Shown: positions 35,923-45,447, counted from the stretch's first letter. The stretch is 64,000 bases of DNA from Paludisphaera mucosa (GCF_029589435.1 NZ_JARRAG010000006.1:30983-94982); one strand, 5' to 3'. Numbers and translations are program-made. The notes: a model not told the origin generated them from the letters alone.

Positions 35923-35950
35923 GGGTCCGATAATGGGGGTTATCATCCGT
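35923..35950 (+). repeat. dif-like 28-bp site (c), right half of inverted pair
   Basis: Arm GGGTCCGATAA, spacer TGGGGG, arm TTATCATCCGT. Confidence 0.65.
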
Positions 35951-36027
35951 CGGCGAATTTCCTGCAACAGGTAACGCCCCCTGACGTCGACTCGATCGTG
36001 GGGCGGGGAGGGGCAGGCAAGACGCCT

Positions 36028-36067
36028 CGTCGCATCTGGTTGGACGCTCGTCCAACCAGACGCGACG
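36028..36067. repeat. Near-perfect 18-bp hairpin with 4-base loop
   Basis: CGTCGCATCTGGTTGGAC (36028-36045) pairs with 36050-36067 with one mismatch (a G-T wobble), around loop GCTC. It lies between the dif-like pair and the kinase gene that ends at 36630, about 560 bp downstream of that gene's stop. Its role is unknown. Confidence 0.6.
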
Positions 36068-36629
36068 CCCGGGGGAGGGGGGGATCGGGCCGGACGGCCC
36101 CCGAAGCGCATATCAGGGCGCATAATCCGGCCCCCGCGGCGCGCGCCGCGGGGCGGAGACCGCCCTGGCGTCGGGCTTCGACCGCGGGCGGCCCGCCCCG
36201 GGTCGGCGGCGGCCCGCTTCAGGTTGAGAAGTTGGCGCTGGTTGACAGGTTGGCGCTAGAAACGGGGGCGTCATCGTCCGAAAGACCGTGGCGCCGTCGA
36301 ATCCGCGGTTTCGGTGCACTGTTCATGATAGGCGTGCGGCTCGGGCACTCCCCAAGGGGGCCAGGGGGGTGTCGCGCCTCGACTCGGCGACGACCGAGCG
36401 CGACGGGGGTTGCGGGAGTCCGGCGCTTCCGGCGCGTAGCAAGACCCCTCGCTCCCCGGCGCGTAAGATGCGCCCCGCACCGCACGCTCGGGTGCCGACG
36501 AGCGGCTCGCGGCGGGCACCATCGTTTTTCTCGACCCACGCCACCTCATGACCCCGAACTCGGAGGATCGCCGAGTGCTTCGAGGCAGAGGCTTGCAGCT
36601 GAAACTCCGGAGTTTTGGGGATGGAAGGA
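36068..36629. other. Noncoding stretch downstream of WD40 kinase
   Basis: No credible gene was seen. A short repeated string GTTGGCGCT occurs at about 36231 and 36248. Reading frames here are proline- and arginine-rich and look like noise. Confidence 0.35.
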
Positions 36630-39600
36630 TCAAGGAGATCGAGCGGGATCGGGGATGGGCGAGGCGTCGGCGCGCTCGGCGCGGACGACCGCATAGGGTC
36701 GCGCGTCCCAGACCCTCGTCGTGCCGTCGTCGCTCCCGCTGACGATCCGCGTCCCATCCGGGCTGAAGGACGCCGAGCGGACCCCGTCGGCGTGTCCCTT
36801 GAGGGCGAGGACCTCCGTCCCGCTGCCGGCGTCCCACAACCTCACCGTCCCGTCGCCGCCGGCGGTGACGATCCGCGACCCGTCGGGGCTGAAGGCCACG
36901 GACCACAGCGTGCCCGTATGGCCCTTGAGGGTCAGGATCTCGGCCCCGGCGGCGGCGTCCCAGACCTTCGCCACGTCGTCGAAGCCGCCGGTCGCGATCC
37001 GCGCGCCGTCGGGGCTGTACGCAGCCGACGCGACGGCCTTGGCGTGCCCGACGAGCCTCAGCACCTCGACCCCCGTCGTCGCGTCCCAGACCGTCGCCGC
37101 CTGGTCGAAGCCCGCGGTCACGACTCGCGACCCGTCGCGGCTGAACGCGGCGCAATCGACCCGGCCCCCACGCGCCTTCAGCACGCGGATCTCCCTCCCG
37201 TCCCGCGCGTCCCAGAGCCTCGCGGTACCGTCGACGCCCGCGGTCACGACCCGCGACCCGTCCGGGCTGAAGGACGCGGCCGTCAGGAAGCCCCCGTGTC
37301 CTTTCAGCGAGATGAGATTCCCGCCGCCCCTGGCGTCCCAGATCCTGGCCGTCCCGTCGTAGTCCGCCGTCACGATCCGCTTCCCATCGCGGCTGAACTC
37401 GATCGAGATGCCGCCGCCACTCCCGAGCCGCAAGCTCGGGCGGCCCGTCCGCGCGTCCAGGACGCGCGATTCGGAAGGGTCGGCGGCCCACCGGATGGCC
37501 GCGACCTTGGCCCCGTCCGGGCTGAACGAGGCCCGCGCCGACCCCCGGCCCCCTTCGAGCGTGAACGGCCCGGGGCCGGTCTTCGCGTCCCAGATCCGAG
37601 CCGGCTCCGGCTTGACCCGCGTCGACTCCAAGGTCCCCAGGGCGGCCGTGATCACCCTGGAGCCGTCCGGGCTGAAACGCGCCGCCCACACTGCCGAGCC
37701 GTGCCCCTTGAGCGTGAGCGTCGCCGCTCCGCTCGCCGCGTCCCAGACGCGGGCGGTCCGGTCCTCGCTCGCCGTCACGACCTTGGAGCCGTCCGGGCTG
37801 AACAGGGCCGAGAAGACCCGGCGGGCGTGCCCCCTGAGCGTCAGCAGTTCGGCCCCGCTCGCCGCGTCCCAGACGCGCGCCGTCTTGTCGTGCCCGGCCG
37901 TGACGACCCGGGTCCCGTCGGGGCTGAACGCCGCCCGCTCCACGCCGCCCTCGTGCCCGGCGAGCGTGCGCAGCCCCTCGCCCGTCCTCGCGTCCCAGAG
38001 CCGCGCCGGCCCGTGCAAGTCCGCGGTCGCGACCTTCGTCCCGTCGGGGCTGAATTCCGCGTGAGGGAAGAGCGAGAATTTCGGGGCTACGAGGGTGAGG
38101 AGCACCGCGCCGGACGCGGCGTCCCAGACCTTCGCGGTGCCGTCCTCGCTCGCGGTCACGACCCGCCCGCCGTCCCGGTCGAACCGCGACGAGAAGATGC
38201 GGCCCGCGTGTCCCGCCAGCGTGGCGATCGCGACCCCGCTCGCCGCGTCCTTGACGACGACGGTCCGACCCCCGTCGCCCGCCGCGAGGACCCGCGCGCC
38301 GTCGCGGCCGAGGGCGTCGAGGCCTACGAACGTCCGCCCCTCGCGCCCGGGGAGCTCGGCCCCGCTCCGCGCGTCCCAGAAGCGGATCGTCCCCGCCCCG
38401 TCCAGGGTCGCGATCCGCGTCCCCGACTCGTCGAAATACGGCTCGAAACGACCCCCCGGCCCCTGGAACGTCGCCAGCTCGGGGCGGCAGAGCGAATCGA
38501 CGTAACGCCACTCCCACCCGCGCAGCTCGGGTCGCGTGCCCTCGAGGATCGCCAGAGCCCCGACGACGTCGTCGTCGCGCCACTCCTCGTAGGCCGCCTG
38601 GACCGCCCGGCCGTATTCGACCGACGCCAGCCGGACGTGGGCAGCCTCCACATCGACGCGGGCCTTCTCCGCCCCGGCGCGGGCCGTCTCCGCCTCGACC
38701 CGGCCGCTCTCGGCCGCCCGCCACAGCCACGCGATCGACCCGCCGGCCCCGATCAGGAACACGACCGCCGCCGCCAGCCCGCAAGCGGCCGCCGCCGCCG
38801 GCTTGCGCCTCGCGAACAGGGCCGCCCGCTCCAGCGGGCCCGTCGGCCGCGCGGCGATCGGCCGGCTCCCGAGCCACGCCCGCAGATCCTCGGCCAACGC
38901 CTGGGCCGTCGCATACCGCCGGTCGGGCTCCTTCTCCAAACATTTCAGGCAGATGGTCTCCAGGTCGCGGGGGATCTTCGCGTTGAGAAGCCTAGGCCGG
39001 GCGGGCGACGACGTCCGGACGGCGTCGAGCGTCTCGACGACGCTCTCGCCGACGAAGGGGGCCCTGCCGGTCAAGAGCGTATACAGGACGCCCCCTAGGC
39101 CGTAGACGTCCGTCGCGGTGGTGACCGCGCCCCGGCGGCCTGCGGCCTGCTCGGGGCTCATGTAGGCCGGGGTGCCGAGGATCGCACCCGACTGCGTCAG
39201 CTCGGCGTCCTCAGTGGTCCGCTTCGCCAGGCCGAAATCCGTGACGTGGGCATGCCCGTCGGCGTCGAGCAGCAGGTTGGCCGGCTTGAGGTCGCGGTGC
39301 AGGACGCCTCGGACGTGGGCGTGCGCCACCGCTTCGGCGGCTTCGACCACCAGGCGTGCGGCGGCCCGGGGGTCGTCCATGAAGGCTCCGGACGCGACGC
39401 CGCCGCCTTCGATCAGCTTCATGCTGAAATACCGCTGCCCCTCGAGCTCGCCGACCTCGTACACCGGCACGACGCCCGGGTGGTCGAGCAGGGCCACGGC
39501 CTCGACCTCGTTCTGGAACCTCCGCAGGTCGTCGGCGTCGGCGAGGATGCCCGACCGGATCATCTTCAAAGCCACCGGCCGATTCAGGCTGACCTGGCGG

Positions 39601-39935
39601 GCCCGGTAGACGACGCCCATGCCGCCCCGGCCCAGTTCTTCCAGGATCTCGTAGTCGCCGAAATAGCGGACCTGTTCGCCGGGGGGCAGCCCGCCCGCGT
39701 CGCCCGGAGCGGAGACCGCGGCGGCCAGATCGACGGTGGGGGCCGGGTCGCCCCGGAGCGGGGCCGCCAGGCGGCCGAAACGGTCGTGCCCGCCGAAGAA
39801 GGAACGGAGTTCCGGGGCCAGGTCGGGATGCGCGGCGAGGATCGCGGCGCGGTCCGGGGTCGCGCCGACGTCCTCGGCCGCGAGATACTCGGCGATGACC
39901 CGCTCGACGGCCCGCTCGCGATCCGGACCGGTCAT
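36630..39935 (-). CDS. Ser/Thr protein kinase with WD40 repeats
   Basis: The product is 1,101 aa from the ATG at 39935, which overlaps the stop of the upstream sigma gene (ATGA). Kinase motifs: GRGGMG at 102-107, VALK lysine at 124, HRDLKPAN from 213 and DFG at 233-235. A membrane segment (about 390-412) is followed by a coiled coil and a WD40 array to the C-terminus, with about a dozen units of the type FSPDGSRVVTASEDRTARVW. A longer upstream frame to 40187 exists but overlaps the sigma gene. The operon arrangement mirrors the pair at 16.4 kb. Confidence 0.93.
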   Translation of the reverse strand: MTGPDRERAVERVIAEYLAAEDVGATPDRAAILAAHPDLAPELRSFFGGHDRFGRLAAPLRGDPAPTVDLAAAVSAPGDAGGLPPGEQVRYFGDYEILEELGRGGMGVVYRARQVSLNRPVALKMIRSGILADADDLRRFQNEVEAVALLDHPGVVPVYEVGELEGQRYFSMKLIEGGGVASGAFMDDPRAAARLVVEAAEAVAHAHVRGVLHRDLKPANLLLDADGHAHVTDFGLAKRTTEDAELTQSGAILGTPAYMSPEQAAGRRGAVTTATDVYGLGGVLYTLLTGRAPFVGESVVETLDAVRTSSPARPRLLNAKIPRDLETICLKCLEKEPDRRYATAQALAEDLRAWLGSRPIAARPTGPLERAALFARRKPAAAAACGLAAAVVFLIGAGGSIAWLWRAAESGRVEAETARAGAEKARVDVEAAHVRLASVEYGRAVQAAYEEWRDDDVVGALAILEGTRPELRGWEWRYVDSLCRPELATFQGPGGRFEPYFDESGTRIATLDGAGTIRFWDARSGAELPGREGRTFVGLDALGRDGARVLAAGDGGRTVVVKDAASGVAIATLAGHAGRIFSSRFDRDGGRVVTASEDGTAKVWDAASGAVLLTLVAPKFSLFPHAEFSPDGTKVATADLHGPARLWDARTGEGLRTLAGHEGGVERAAFSPDGTRVVTAGHDKTARVWDAASGAELLTLRGHARRVFSALFSPDGSKVVTASEDRTARVWDAASGAATLTLKGHGSAVWAARFSPDGSRVITAALGTLESTRVKPEPARIWDAKTGPGPFTLEGGRGSARASFSPDGAKVAAIRWAADPSESRVLDARTGRPSLRLGSGGGISIEFSRDGKRIVTADYDGTARIWDARGGGNLISLKGHGGFLTAASFSPDGSRVVTAGVDGTARLWDARDGREIRVLKARGGRVDCAAFSRDGSRVVTAGFDQAATVWDATTGVEVLRLVGHAKAVASAAYSPDGARIATGGFDDVAKVWDAAAGAEILTLKGHTGTLWSVAFSPDGSRIVTAGGDGTVRLWDAGSGTEVLALKGHADGVRSASFSPDGTRIVSGSDDGTTRVWDARPYAVVRAERADASPIPDPARSP

Positions 39936-40507
39936 CCGGCGCCCCCCTCGTCGTCGGGCATCTCGTCCCGGAGCTGGGCGAGGCCGCGCTTGAGCAGCCC
40001 CGCCACGGCCTGCGGCGTGCGGCCGAGGGCCTCGCTGATCTCCGCCAGGCTCGCCCCCTGGCAGTGCCGCATCACCAGGGCCCGGCGATTGTCCTCGGGC
40101 ACCCGGACCAGCGCATCGGCGAGACGCACGAGCGACTCGTTCCGCTCGGCCCGCCGGGAGGGCGACGACTGGTCGACGGCGAGCCACCGCTCCAGGCGGG
40201 CGGAGGACTCGCCGAGCGACGCCTCCAGCGACTGAACGCGGCCGGCGTCCCGCTTGGCCCGGCCCTGGGCGCGGAGCGCGTCGGCGAAGTTGCAGGCGAG
40301 GAGGCGGCGGAGCCAGGCGCGGTGCTCGGCCTCGCCGCCGCGGAAGCCGGCGCGGTCCCTGTGGGCGTCGAGCAGGGTCTGCTGCACGACGTCCGACGGC
40401 TCGACGCCCCGGCGCCCGTCGCGCCCGAGCTGGGCCTCGGCCAGCAATCGCAGGTAGGAGCGGTATCGCTCCAACGCCATCTCCACGTCGCTCTCCGGCG
40501 TCCTCAT
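39932..40507 (-). CDS. ECF-type RNA polymerase sigma factor
   Basis: The product is 191 aa from the ATG at 40507 (MRTPESDVEMALERYRSYL). Region 2 shows DVVQQTLLDAHRDRAGFRGG and WLRRLLACNFADALR; region 4 shows VPEDNRRALVMRHCQGASLA and EISEALGRTPQAVAGLLKRG. This is the planctomycete sigma-70 type usually encoded next to a kinase. Its stop overlaps the kinase start by four bases, so the two are translated as a coupled operon. Confidence 0.9.
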   Translation of the reverse strand: MRTPESDVEMALERYRSYLRLLAEAQLGRDGRRGVEPSDVVQQTLLDAHRDRAGFRGGEAEHRAWLRRLLACNFADALRAQGRAKRDAGRVQSLEASLGESSARLERWLAVDQSSPSRRAERNESLVRLADALVRVPEDNRRALVMRHCQGASLAEISEALGRTPQAVAGLLKRGLAQLRDEMPDDEGGAG

Positions 40508-40674
40508 GGGGTTGTAGCCGCCATCGCCGCCCGATCGGGGCGCGTCGTGAACAAGATTCGTCGATTTTCGGTCGCCTCGCAACGGGCGACGCCGACCCGC
40601 GTCACGGCGAGGTCGGCGTCGTCGTCCCGAAAACTCGCGGGTTCAGGAGGGCGGGCGGCCGCCGCCGGCCATCG

Positions 40675-42078
40675 TCACGGCTTGCGCGTCGACTTCGCTC
40701 CCCGCGGGAGCAATCCCTCGATCGCCTTCGTCAGCTCGGCGCCCATCGTCGGCGAGTAGCCATAATGGATGTCCCGGACGACGCCGTCGGGGCCGACGAG
40801 GATCACGGCGGGGAAGCCCTTGACGTCGATCTTCTCGGGGACGCCCCGGGCGCGGAGGGTCGGGTACTTCAGGCCCATGACCTCGGCCACGAATCGGGCG
40901 TCCTCCTCCTCGGCGTCGGTGTTCATCCCCAGCACCGCCACCGGGCGTCCCTTGAACTTCTCAGCCACGGCGTCGATCTCCGGCATCGCCTTGATGCACC
41001 AGCCGCAGCCCCGAAACCAGAAGTCGAGCACGACGACCCGCCCGCGGTAGTCGGCCAGGGAGTGCGTCTCGCCGTCGAGCCCCTGCAGGGACCAGTCCGG
41101 GAACGGCTTGCCCACCACCGCGGCGCGCCGCTTCGCCGACTCCATGTACGCCTTGGCCCTGGCATCGTGGCCGGCGAGTTTGCGGTCGAACTCCTCGCGG
41201 AAGACGGGCTCGTCGGTCGCGTCGCGGGCGGCCTGCAGCTTCCGCCTGGCGTCCGCCAGCAGGGAGGCGCCGTTCTCGGCGTCCTTCGCGGCCGCCTGGA
41301 TCGCTTTCCTGTAGGCCCGGAGCGCCGCGATGGACCGATCGGCCGCCGGGGCGAAGGCGGCGACCCAGGCCGCGTTCTTGGTTTCGACGCCCGCCAGCTC
41401 AAGCTTGCCGGTGCCCTTGGTCTTGACGCCGATCTCCTGGCTGAAGTGCTGCTCGGCCCCGACGACCATGCCGCGGTCGAAGCGGTAGTCCGACCCGAAT
41501 CCTATGGTATATACCCGCTTCAGGGGGCCGAGCCGCTCTGCGTGAAAGCCCCAGCCGTCGGTCCCGCGCCGCAGTGACGAGTAGCCGTACTCCTGCCCGG
41601 TTCGGGCGTCGCGCTGACCCCACTCGCCCGCCGAGGGCTTGTCGGGCAGGCGAGGGAAGGCGATCGCCGGGTCGAAGTCGGAGCCTAGCTGGGCGTCGGC
41701 CCCGAGCCGTCCGTCGGGGGACAGGTCGAAGTAGCCGAGGCTGTATTCCATCGGCGGGAGCTGCTGCCCCTTGGTCGGGGCCTTCCCCGCCCCCGGGCCG
41801 GCGGCCTCGCGGAGCCGGTTCCCGACGCGGATGACGACGCGGCGGCTGCCGTCCGAATTGCGTCGGACGACCCAGGCGGTCGTGTCCTGATCCTCGAAGA
41901 ACGTGTCGCTGTTGGCCTTGATGCTGGTCCGCCCGGTGTAGGAGAGGACCATGCCGGGCTCGAGCCGATACCTCGGGAGCTCTTCCTCCGCTTTCGCGGC
42001 CGAGACGGCCTGGGAAGTCAGACCGGCCAGCAGGACGATCCAGGTTTTCCACGAGCCTGCATCCCAAACCCGCGTCAT
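40675..42078 (-). CDS. TlpA-like thioredoxin-fold protein, secreted
   Basis: This 467-aa protein has an N-terminal signal peptide (WIVLLAGLTSQAVSAAKA). The middle 300 residues are a planctomycete extension of unknown fold. The C-terminus (about 330-467) is an AhpC/TSA/TlpA domain: GKPFPDWSLQGLDGETHSLA, VVVLDFWFRGCGWC with the CGWC redox pair, and FPAVILVGPDGVVRD. Such proteins exchange disulfides in the periplasm. The start at 42078 is preferred over 42084 because AGGGGG then sits eight bases upstream. The upstream sigma/kinase operon runs the same way but ends 168 bp below. Confidence 0.88.
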   Translation of the reverse strand: MTRVWDAGSWKTWIVLLAGLTSQAVSAAKAEEELPRYRLEPGMVLSYTGRTSIKANSDTFFEDQDTTAWVVRRNSDGSRRVVIRVGNRLREAAGPGAGKAPTKGQQLPPMEYSLGYFDLSPDGRLGADAQLGSDFDPAIAFPRLPDKPSAGEWGQRDARTGQEYGYSSLRRGTDGWGFHAERLGPLKRVYTIGFGSDYRFDRGMVVGAEQHFSQEIGVKTKGTGKLELAGVETKNAAWVAAFAPAADRSIAALRAYRKAIQAAAKDAENGASLLADARRKLQAARDATDEPVFREEFDRKLAGHDARAKAYMESAKRRAAVVGKPFPDWSLQGLDGETHSLADYRGRVVVLDFWFRGCGWCIKAMPEIDAVAEKFKGRPVAVLGMNTDAEEEDARFVAEVMGLKYPTLRARGVPEKIDVKGFPAVILVGPDGVVRDIHYGYSPTMGAELTKAIEGLLPRGAKSTRKP

Positions 42079-42689
42079 GTTCATTTCCCCCTGTAAGCGA
42101 GCGAGATTCGCGCCGAAAAGGCTTCCATACGGTATAAGCCGCCATCCGAGCGGGACCAGGGCGCGCCGCGAGGGTGAAAACTTGGGATTCCATGTTCAGT
42201 TCAACGGTATTAGACGCCTTTGCCTCATCGCTGTTTGGCGCCGCATGCCGTCGATTCGACCGCCCCGCGGGGCGTCGCGTCCGGCTCCCGCCGGCGTCGA
42301 ACGTTACGCGGTGTCCTGCCTCCGCCTCCGACGACTTGATAGTCCAGCGCATGAGGCGACCGCGGGGACTTCGGCGGCCCTGGTCGGTAGGAGATGGATG
42401 GCGCAGCTGGACGTCGAGGAGCCGACGACGGCCCGGAGGTATGGCTTATGCTTCAGGAGGCGGGCGACGGCCTCTCGGATTTTCTCCGGCGGAGTTCGGA
42501 CGGCGGCCGGCCGCCGTCGCCGCCGACCAGGTGATACTCCGGGGCGTCGGCGAGGCCGTAGGCTGAAGTTTGCTCCCGTCTCGGCGGGTGCAACATAGGG
42601 GGCGTTTCAGGACGGCCACCTCGACGCGACGGTCTGCAAGGGTGCCGAGGAGCGAGTCGCAGCCGATATGATCGGCATAGTTTCACGTC
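42079..42689. other. Long intergenic region upstream of the TlpA-like gene
   Basis: About 600 bp with no credible gene on either strand. It should contain the promoter of the minus-strand TlpA-like gene near 42085-42140. Its right end carries a dif-like site. Confidence 0.35.
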
Positions 42690-42717
42690 ATCGAACATAA
42701 TAGCTATTATCGGACGC
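42690..42717 (-). repeat. dif-like 28-bp site (d), best match to the Xer geometry
   Basis: On the minus strand: arm GCGTCCGATAA, spacer TAGCTA, arm TTATGTTCGAT. The inner six bases of each arm are inverted repeats and the spacer is palindromic. A degenerate partner arm AAGTCGAATAA lies at 42797-42807. Confidence 0.7.
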
Positions 42718-42898
42718 AACGGGTGCCGATGATTCCGAGGAATTCAAGGACCCTCGTCGCGGGGCGAGGGCTCGAACAGGCCGCCGTGCGCGGCCGAAGT
42801 CGAATAAGGCGGCGGGCCGAGCGAATGCCCTTCCGGCCGCGCCGTGGCGGACGCCCACGTGCGGGTCGCCTCGAGGCGCCCATTCAGGAGTCAGACCC

Positions 42899-43114
42899 AT
42901 GGAGTCGGGCAAGAAGGCCGACCGGCCCTGTCCAATGTGCGGGAGCGATTCATACTGCTGGGGGACTTTGGGCGCGCAGGGGATCAACTTCACCCCCGAC
43001 GAAGCCTCCCTCCTCAGCAAGTTCTTCCGCGGAGGCCTGAAGCTGCCGGCGCGGCGGTGCGATGGATGCGGAAACGTCCAGGTCTTCGCGCCGCCGCTTG
43101 AATCCGGAGCCTAG
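42899..43114 (+). CDS. Small zinc-ribbon protein
   Basis: This 71-aa protein starts at 42899, with AGGAG eight bases upstream. Two cysteine pairs (CPMC near residue 11 and CDGC near 53) form a predicted zinc ribbon. Short zinc-ribbon proteins of this size are common in planctomycetes and of unknown role. Confidence 0.75.
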   Translation: MESGKKADRPCPMCGSDSYCWGTLGAQGINFTPDEASLLSKFFRGGLKLPARRCDGCGNVQVFAPPLESGA

Positions 43115-43435
43115 GTCGCGCCAGCTCGCCGAAGACAGGTTCTTCGTCACCGCCCTGACTCGGAATTGGCTTCCTTGGCGAGCCGAAAGGTGAGAAGCCA
43201 AGGTCACGGCCGCCAAGAGTCACGAAGGCGTATGAAGCTCCGTCGTCGGACCCAACGGTCCGAAGAAATTCATCGAAATTAAAGCCGAACTCCTCTTCGG
43301 TCGGCACTATCGTCTCGAAACGTGCTAAAGTCGTTCGCAGGCGATTGCATACACGGTCGGCGTCCGCTAATGTGTCTTGGCGGCCCCGCATCGGGCGGCC
43401 GCGATGCGACGCGAATCCAGACGAGGTCATCCCCG
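43115..43435. other. Intergenic region with a possible minus-strand remnant
   Basis: A minus-strand frame (43430-43014) contains a protein-like stretch (VPTEEEFGFNFDEFLRTVGS, SYAFVTLGGRDLGFSPFG) of lower GC than its surroundings, but it ends antisense to the zinc-ribbon gene and has no clear start. It may be a remnant of a small acquired gene. Confidence 0.3.
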
Positions 43436-44245
43436 ATGATCCGCCGAGTCACCGCCTTCGCCGGACTGCTGCTGGCCCTGCCGTCGCTGGCGTCGGCCGG
43501 CCTGATCGCCGGCGACCTGATTGCTGGCCAAGCCTATGCGGTCGACGCGTCGACCGGCGTCGCGACGCCCCTCGGTTCGTCCTTCGGGTTCACGGGCGTC
43601 ACAGGGCTGGGCTACGATTCCGCCGCCGGCGTCCTCTACGGTCTGGACCGCGACACCGACCAGCTGCTGATCGTCGACCCTGCGACGGGGTCGGCCACGG
43701 CTGTGGGGCCGCTCGGCGTGGACATCGTCGCGGCCGACGTGGCCTTCGACTCGGCGAACGGCCTGCTCTACATGGTCGACTACAGGCTGGCCCAACTCTT
43801 CACGATCGACCCGACGACGGGCGCGGCCGCCCTGATCGGCGCCAGCGTCGGTGCCCAGGGGCTGGCCTACGACTCCGTCACGAACACCCTCTACGCGTCG
43901 CGCGATACGTTCAACGACGTCACGAGCGGCCTCTACACCATCGACGTCGCGACCGGAGCCGCGACCTTCGTCGGCGGCTTCGGCCAGGGCGTCAACGACA
44001 ACGACCTGGCCTTCGATCCGACGGCGAACGTCCTCTATCTGAGCGGCACGTTTGAAGCCAACTCGCTCTTCACCGTAAACCGCGCGACGGGGGCCGTCGC
44101 CACCGTAGGCACCCTGGGCGATGGGGTGTTCGGTTCGGGGCTGGCTTTCGTCGGCGGGTCGGCCGCCGTCCCCGAGCCCTCCTCGCTCGCGATGGGTACG
44201 ACGGCCGCACTGATGGGCCTGGCGGTCGTTCGTCGTCGAGCCTGA
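43436..44245 (+). CDS. PEP-CTERM sorting-domain protein, beta-propeller-like
   Basis: This 269-aa protein has a signal peptide (MIRRVTAFAGLLLALPSLAS). The body is made of about six repeats of the form LFTIDPTTGAAALIGA, LAYDSVTNTLY, typical of a DUF4394/NHL-like propeller. The C-terminus AVPEPSSLAMGTTAALMGLA followed by VRRRA is a PEP-CTERM exosortase signal. The start is the ATG at 43436. It is probably anchored at or exported through the cell surface. Confidence 0.88.
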   Translation: MIRRVTAFAGLLLALPSLASAGLIAGDLIAGQAYAVDASTGVATPLGSSFGFTGVTGLGYDSAAGVLYGLDRDTDQLLIVDPATGSATAVGPLGVDIVAADVAFDSANGLLYMVDYRLAQLFTIDPTTGAAALIGASVGAQGLAYDSVTNTLYASRDTFNDVTSGLYTIDVATGAATFVGGFGQGVNDNDLAFDPTANVLYLSGTFEANSLFTVNRATGAVATVGTLGDGVFGSGLAFVGGSAAVPEPSSLAMGTTAALMGLAVVRRRA

Positions 44246-44427
44246 TCGTCGCCGGTCCAAGTCTCGCGGGGCCCCGGCTGGGAGTTCGAAGAGGAGATGG
44301 GGCCACGGCCTCGGATTCTCGTGGACGCCGCCCGTCCGCTCGCCCATAAACAGCGAAAGTTCGATCATTTCGCCTTCCAAACACCCCGCCGAAGCCTCTC
44401 CCGGCCTTCGTTCGAGGAGTCTTCAGC

Positions 44428-44595
44428 GTGATCCCCTCCGAATCGAAGCAGGAATCCCCCTCCGCCGAGGCCGAACCTCTTCTCGCCCGACGCCGGTGGG
44501 GCCGGCTGGACATCCAGGCGTTCGCCGTGGACGACGTCGGCGAGCGGGTCAGGATGCGGCGGAGGCGAAAGTGGTGGCCGAAGGACCGAGCCTAG
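44428..44595 (+). CDS. Small basic hypothetical protein
   Basis: A 55-codon frame from GTG 44428, with GAGGAG eight bases upstream. The product reads IPSESKQESPSAEAEPLLAR, then RRWGRLDIQAFAVDD and a basic tail MRRRRKWWPKDRA. No family is recognised. The good ribosome-binding site is the main support. Confidence 0.45.
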   Translation: MIPSESKQESPSAEAEPLLARRRWGRLDIQAFAVDDVGERVRMRRRRKWWPKDRA

Positions 44596-44835
44596 ATCGC
44601 TGGTTCTCCAGGGTGTAGAGAATCATCGTGGGCTCGACGCATCGCCCTTTGAGACGATGCACTCGCCGCCCTCGGCCCCTGGCATCCGGCCTGATGCCGG
44701 TGCGTCAACTCGTCGCGTTCAGCGAGAGGCAAGCCCTGTTCTTTCGCGAGCCAAACTGCGTCAGGCGGTCCTACATTGGGCGACATTGGCGACAGCACGC
44801 TGGCCGATGCCGCGCGGCGCCACAGGAACCTACGC

Positions 44836-45111
44836 ATGAGGTGGTGGCGGTTCTTCCTGGCCGCCGTAGCCTTAATCGCGATGCTCGGGGGCCCCCTCTC
44901 CGCCTTCGGCCCACGGTTAAATCCGCTCGTCCGCAGCCTTCTCGTCATCACGCTGTTCATCGGGTTTCTGACATGCTGGGTCGGCAGTTTCGTCGCATGG
45001 TTCGCGCTCTTGCTCTTCCGTTGTCCGCGCTGCGGGGAGCGGTTCGCCTTGGCCTGGTACAGCAGTTGGCCCACCGCGGCCTGCAAGCATTGCGGCCAGT
45101 ACCTTGGGTGA
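44836..45111 (+). CDS. Small membrane zinc-ribbon protein
   Basis: This 91-aa protein has two predicted membrane segments (RWWRFFLAAVALIAMLGG and LLVITLFIGFLTCWVGSFVA) and a C-terminal zinc ribbon (CPRCGERF, CKHCGQYLG). An AGGA lies about nine bases upstream of the ATG; an in-frame TTG at 44776 is an alternative start. This layout is seen in small bacterial inner-membrane proteins of unknown function. Confidence 0.65.
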   Translation: MRWWRFFLAAVALIAMLGGPLSAFGPRLNPLVRSLLVITLFIGFLTCWVGSFVAWFALLLFRCPRCGERFALAWYSSWPTAACKHCGQYLG

Positions 45112-45124
45112 GCACGATGACGTT

Positions 45125-45228
45125 CGGCGAGAGGTGAAGCAGCTCTGGCTGAGGCGCTCCTCGCGGACCCGGCCGTTGAACGACTCGATGAAGCCGTCGT
45201 CCGTCGGCTCGCCTTGGCGGCTGAAATT
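45125..45228 (-). pseudogene. IS3-family transposase (OrfB) C-terminal remnant
   Basis: The frame reads FSRQGEPTDDGFIESFNGRV, then REERLSQSCF. This is the third catalytic block of IS3-family integrase-type transposases (the glutamate in IESFNG). Nothing upstream or downstream is in frame. Confidence 0.7.
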
Positions 45229-45344
45229 TAGAGTACCCCCGTTGAGGTGCGTCCAAGGGTCCGGACGCGATGCCGGAAGTCAAGGCGCCGTCGCGTCGCC
45301 TCCCACGCGCGATCGCTCCTCGGGGGCCCGACGGCGTGGCACGC

Positions 45345-45372
45345 CGAGGAAATAAACCCGATTATCGGACGC
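45345..45372 (-). repeat. dif-like 28-bp site (e)
   Basis: On the minus strand: arm GCGTCCGATAA, spacer TCGGGT, arm TTATTTCCTCG. It lies 75 bp downstream of the kinase stop codon; a small hairpin (GGTCGC at 45404, GCGACC at 45414) is between them. Confidence 0.65.
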
Positions 45373-45447
45373 TGCCGTGCGGACATGGAACGACGACCGC
45401 TCAGGTCGCGCGAGCGACCAGCTTATCGAATTTAACCGATCCGCCGA

